This document shows, piece after piece, positions 60,662-64,000 of a DNA stretch of 64,000 nt. The stretch spans positions 14,337,156-14,401,155 of the forward strand of contig JARCOQ010000002.1 in the NCBI GenBank assembly GCA_029207755.1, given 5' to 3'. Below the pieces are notes generated by a model, which made no database searches, was not told the origin of the DNA, and was given only the letters and a program-made list of their open reading frames with translations. How positions within the stretch are numbered: position 1 is the stretch's first letter; each line of letters begins with the position of its first letter. The position numbers were made by a program, and so were the translations under genes. This DNA is from Chamaea fasciata (lineage: Eukaryota; Chordata; Aves; Passeriformes; Sylviidae).

Positions 60662-61250
60662 TGTCTTGGGTTACAGTGTAAGATGTAAGCAAAAGTATGT
60701 ATTCTATTACCATGTACATAAGATTTAAAATACGTGGGGCAGTGTTCTTTATCTTATCCATGACTCAGCCCTGATAACACCCTCTGGGAAAGCAGCAGCC
60801 ACTTTGTGGGGGGCCATCTCCATAACAAGCCCTCAAGGTCTCACTGCATGACTCACACAATTACATCATCCCATTTTGATATGCCCCATCCTGAGAGGAA
60901 GAACTGAACACTTCTACCTGTCTATAATCTGAGCGTTGGAAGACCATGGTAGCACTACCACTGGATTCTCAGAGAACAAGAGCTTGGTAACCACAATTGG
61001 ACCTCCAAAGAAGGACCAGAACTTTCTTCAGGGACACCGCTTTGACGAAGCCACATCCATGACTCCAACAGGACTGTACCTATCATTTAATCAGACTGTT
61101 ACCACCACCCTGACCAACAGGGTGTCAGGTCATATTCTGACTTTGCCAGTTTAAGCCGCTGTTTCTGTACTATTACCTTTATTTTAATTTTCCTATTAAA
61201 TTTTAGTTCTGACTTGGAATCTCCCACTGGTTTGCTTTCAAACTAGTACA
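60662..61250 (+). mobile_element. Solo LTR C2
   Basis: Opens tgtcttgggttacagtg and closes gctttcaaactagtaca. Perfect 5-bp TSD ctgta at 60657-60661 and 61251-61255. Its start matches the provirus LTR start. It keeps the R-region stem-loop (61106-61124) but lacks the TTAATGG block. The open frame 60936-61154 lies inside it and is not a gene. Confidence 0.94.
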
Positions 61251-61255
61251 CTGTA

Positions 61256-63110
61256 GCAGATTAAGACAATGAAGTGGTAAAAGTCAGTTGTTTTGGATAA
61301 GCCATCTGGTATTCATGAAGCTGCCTTCTTAAATATGGACTACCCTCCCTCATAGCAGTGAAAACCATTCCACTTGCTTGACTTAAGCAATGATCAGCCG
61401 CAGAGTAACATCAGGTCCATGCAATTACACTTCCAAATCTGTAATCACTGGAAAACACAACAGATTACACTGTTCAAGCAGTTCTTGCCCTGAAACATCT
61501 TAGTTTATTAGAGGTCTCAATTTATTACATCTTTCTAATATTAGGTGCAAGAGCAGGTAAATTGCATGTGATTATTAGCAACTTCTATTACACTTAAGGT
61601 CTCCATTTCTCAATTTATAATTGTTGGCCCCAAGGGCTGTACCAGCTCTGTCCTGTTACAGATACAGTGAAAGCACCCTCACTGTCACAGCTCCACTGCC
61701 CATTCCTTCTGCATTCTGGACTGCTAGAGGAACTTTCATGGGACACTCTCACCACATCACGAGGGAAGATTCCTTATAGCTTTCTCAAGTGTCTACATAC
61801 ATGGTATCTGAATGACAACTCTGAACTAATGCTAAAAATGTAAAAAAAAATATTTACATCAGAATGTTATGTTTCAAATTAATCACAGCATCATTAATAC
61901 TATTACAGATGTGATTTAGGTTTACAGATGTGATTCAGGTTATGGGAGGTTTTGAATGAGGGTTATTAATCTTCCTTGTAATTTGAGGCACAGGGTTTTG
62001 GGGATGGATAGAGGTTATAAGAAAATATTCACAGATCAAGAAATTAATATCTTGGTCCAGCTGTACACCCAAGTAACGCAGTTAAAATACTTCCCTGCTG
62101 AAAAACAAACAAAAAAACCCCCATAAAACCCCAGAACTTTTACTAAGTACCGTATAGTTCTGTACTAAATCTGAGTACACAAAAGTAAACATTTAATTTC
62201 TCTTTTAAATATGCTTCATGGATCCTATACAATGCATCTCATGTCTTCTAATAAGGAAAATGCAGTATTTAATGTTAATGGTAAGGTTTTATCCCTCAGT
62301 ATTATGCTCTGAAAATGTATACCTGAAAAATATATGCCAATACATGTAAATGTTTATGTGAACAACCCTTATAAGATAATTCCTTTTATCTCACTATCAT
62401 GATTGAGTCCAACTCATCAGTGAAAGCTAATTTCTGGGTTTTTTCAGCAAAAGTTAAAGGACAAAATAGTTTCTTGTCAGTCACCATAATATTTATTTCT
62501 AACGATGCAGACTGGAAAATTATGGCAATAACTAAAGACATATTTTTATGAATACCTAGAAAAAGCATTTTTAATGAAAAGCCACAAATTTGTTTAATGG
62601 AAAATTAAGACAGAAGCTCCTTGCAATCTGATTCTTCTCATGAACTGTTTCCATTTGTTTCATGAAGAAAATTTTACAAGCTAAATACCAAAGGGAAAAT
62701 AAATGAGTTGATGTCTATTATTTAGTTGTAACTGCAAAGATAATTTATACAGCTGCTATTTCTTTTCATTTGCCTAACAAGCAAGGGCTTATCTTCTTAA
62801 TAGCTTGTGAAGGAGTCTTTTTCTTTTCTTTTTAAAGGTCAAACACAAATAAAATTGTACATTCAGTTACTCAGCAGTACTCTTCTACAACATGGACAAC
62901 TTCTTAAGTACAACTAACCATCTTTTTTTTTTATTTGGAAAAAAACATATTTTAGACATAATTTTAAAATTAACTACTCTTAACTAGTGTTACTGCCTAC
63001 TATTCCCCAAAATAATCTCTCTTTTCAACATAGACAATGATTCAGTGTGATGGCATTTTGGCTGTTCCATAGCTAATTGTAAATTCACCCTTTCTATCTT
63101 CTTTTTCCAG
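61256..63110. other. No gene before the possible last exon
   Basis: Unique AT-rich DNA. A 19-bp unit (ttacagatgtgatttaggt) occurs twice in tandem at 61903-61940. The last 20 bases are pyrimidine-rich and form the splice acceptor of the next feature. Confidence 0.5.
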
Positions 63111-63211
63111 GTAAAGCACTGGGCATCCTCAGTCCAGAGGATATGCACAAGATAGACTGGCAGAATGCAGTATTTTCAGACTTCCTATGGAAAGAAGAAT
63201 TTTCAGTATAA
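63111..63211 (+). CDS. Possible last coding exon of an unidentified gene
   Basis: A pyrimidine tract ending ctttttccag (63101-63110) is a good splice acceptor. The sequence after it stays open for 32 full codons to a TAA at 63209-63211; the first two bases would complete a codon split by the intron. The peptide begins KALGILSPEDMHKIDWQ, is acidic and has two Trp, which is more protein-like than the other short frames here, and the segment is richer in G+C than its flanks. A polyadenylation signal follows about 250 bp later. I do not recognise the family. No upstream exon of the same gene was identified in the window, so it would lie beyond a long intron. It could also be chance: ccaggtaaag also looks like a splice donor. 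Confidence 0.45.
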
Positions 63212-63462
63212 AGGGGGGTGTTATGGGAAGGTTGTCACTAAGTGTGACAGATTACAGGTGTGTCCTTTTTCCTGTAAATTTCCTTTATAGACATCACAGT
63301 AGACATTGCCTTTCCCAAGCTTCAGAAAAGAGATGAAGACATAAAACGTCTGAATTTTATCTCCCTGTATATCTTCATATTTTCACTAACATTTTCATCT
63401 CGTTTCATAAGCCAAGGCAGCAGAAAAAAAACTTTTATTTAGCACAAGCTCCCATGAGTGTC

Positions 63463-63468
63463 AATAAA
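63463..63468 (+). terminator. Polyadenylation signal AATAAA
   Basis: Canonical hexamer within tcaataaagtttaagg, followed by a G/T-rich stretch (ggatgtgctg). It lies 252 bp after the stop codon of the possible last exon and would give a short 3' untranslated region. On its own the hexamer is common in AT-rich DNA. Confidence 0.4.
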
Positions 63469-63546
63469 GTTTAAGGATGTGCTGAGAAGAGCTGTTATTC
63501 AGTAGTTCCATATTTACTATTCGAAGTCACAGGGAAACCCCAATAA

Positions 63547-63945
63547 TGAAGGGAAGTCGGCAAAGCAAACACGGATACAACCAATATGATTAATCCTACG
63601 TTTCTCTGTTTATTGTGTGAAGATGGCAGGTTTTATACACTCCATATAGTTTACAGTTACAGGTGAATTCTCATTGGCATACGGAGCAGGAGAGAATGCA
63701 AACACTTATTGTTTACCAACTCTTTAAGGTAGCTACTATGTCCACACCAATTACTATACTTGCTAACTACTATAAAACCCTTTGACCCTTGCCAACACCT
63801 TAAGTTATAATTCTAACTGCGACACATTCCTGGCACTGAATTTCTATCTGCGCCACAACTCCTACAGGCCTCAATGTAGCTCAGTCTGGGTGATTCAACT
63901 ATAGTTCATATCTGCTACAACTATTCCACTTTGTCAAATGTTATG
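63547..63945 (-). mobile_element. LTR fragment (label K)
   Basis: On the minus strand it reads in LTR order: a start near TGACAAAGTGGAATAGTTG (63942), a TATA box GTATAAAACC (near 63640), then AATAAACAG (near 63613) and an end near 63547. This spacing of TATA and AATAAA is like a short class II LTR. Borders are approximate and no TSD was seen. Confidence 0.55.
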
Positions 63946-64000
63946 AAAATATTCTCATCATTTAAAAAACTAAATTCAAATTATTTTAAATTCCTCACAC

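Noticed and set aside
1..64000. CRISPR arrays, bacterial operons, rRNA or tRNA genes
   Set aside because: No regular spacer array, no dense coding and no rRNA or tRNA fold was seen. The content is that of a vertebrate nuclear genome.

Overview
The window reads as intergenic or intronic DNA from a bird, most likely a songbird. It is AT-rich, has no intact multi-exon gene, and its repeats are typically avian: truncated CR1 LINE tails and many long terminal repeats (LTRs) of endogenous retroviruses (ERVs). I count about 21 LTR copies, 18 of them well supported, including the two of one full provirus. By rough addition, LTR-derived DNA covers close to a third of the 64 kb, against under 2 kb of CR1. 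That is far above what is usual on bird autosomes and suggests a repeat refuge such as the W chromosome or a low-recombination gene desert; this is inference.

Left part (1-27 kb): a CR1 tail; a degenerate LTR near 1.2-1.7 kb; LTR I1 with LTR H' nested inside (2195-3620); solo LTR J1 (5926-6692); an old CR1 near 10 kb; LTR F (15860-17626) hit twice by a short LTR (E1, E2); solo LTR B1 (18766-19282); and two more CR1 tails. Middle (27-34 kb): one minus-strand ERV, 27255-34176, with 5-bp target-site duplications (TSDs), a primer-binding-site candidate, remains of gag, protease, reverse transcriptase, RNase H and integrase, no visible env, and a foreign LTR (D) nested in its leader. All its genes are broken.

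Right part (34-64 kb): solo LTR B2; the 3' end of a truncated provirus (LTR G, carrying nested LTR A1); adjacent related LTRs A2 and H; a CR1 tail; an LTR-like block with a 64-bp tandem repeat (48.9-49.8 kb); a three-deep nest (I2 contains A3, A3 contains B3, I2 also contains B4; 49986-52792); solo LTRs J2 and C2; and an LTR near the right edge. The only candidate host coding sequence I would defend is a possible last coding exon at 63111-63211 with a stop and a polyadenylation signal.

The LTR letters are labels used only here. Relationships between copies come from reading them side by side. Class assignments (5-bp TSD families versus the 6-bp E family) are inference. I did not find a new biological system. 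The most unusual observations are two independent insertions one base apart in homologous sites of two LTR I copies, a stem-loop kept in four LTRs, and a TTAATGG/CCATTAA inverted motif shared by related LTR subfamilies.
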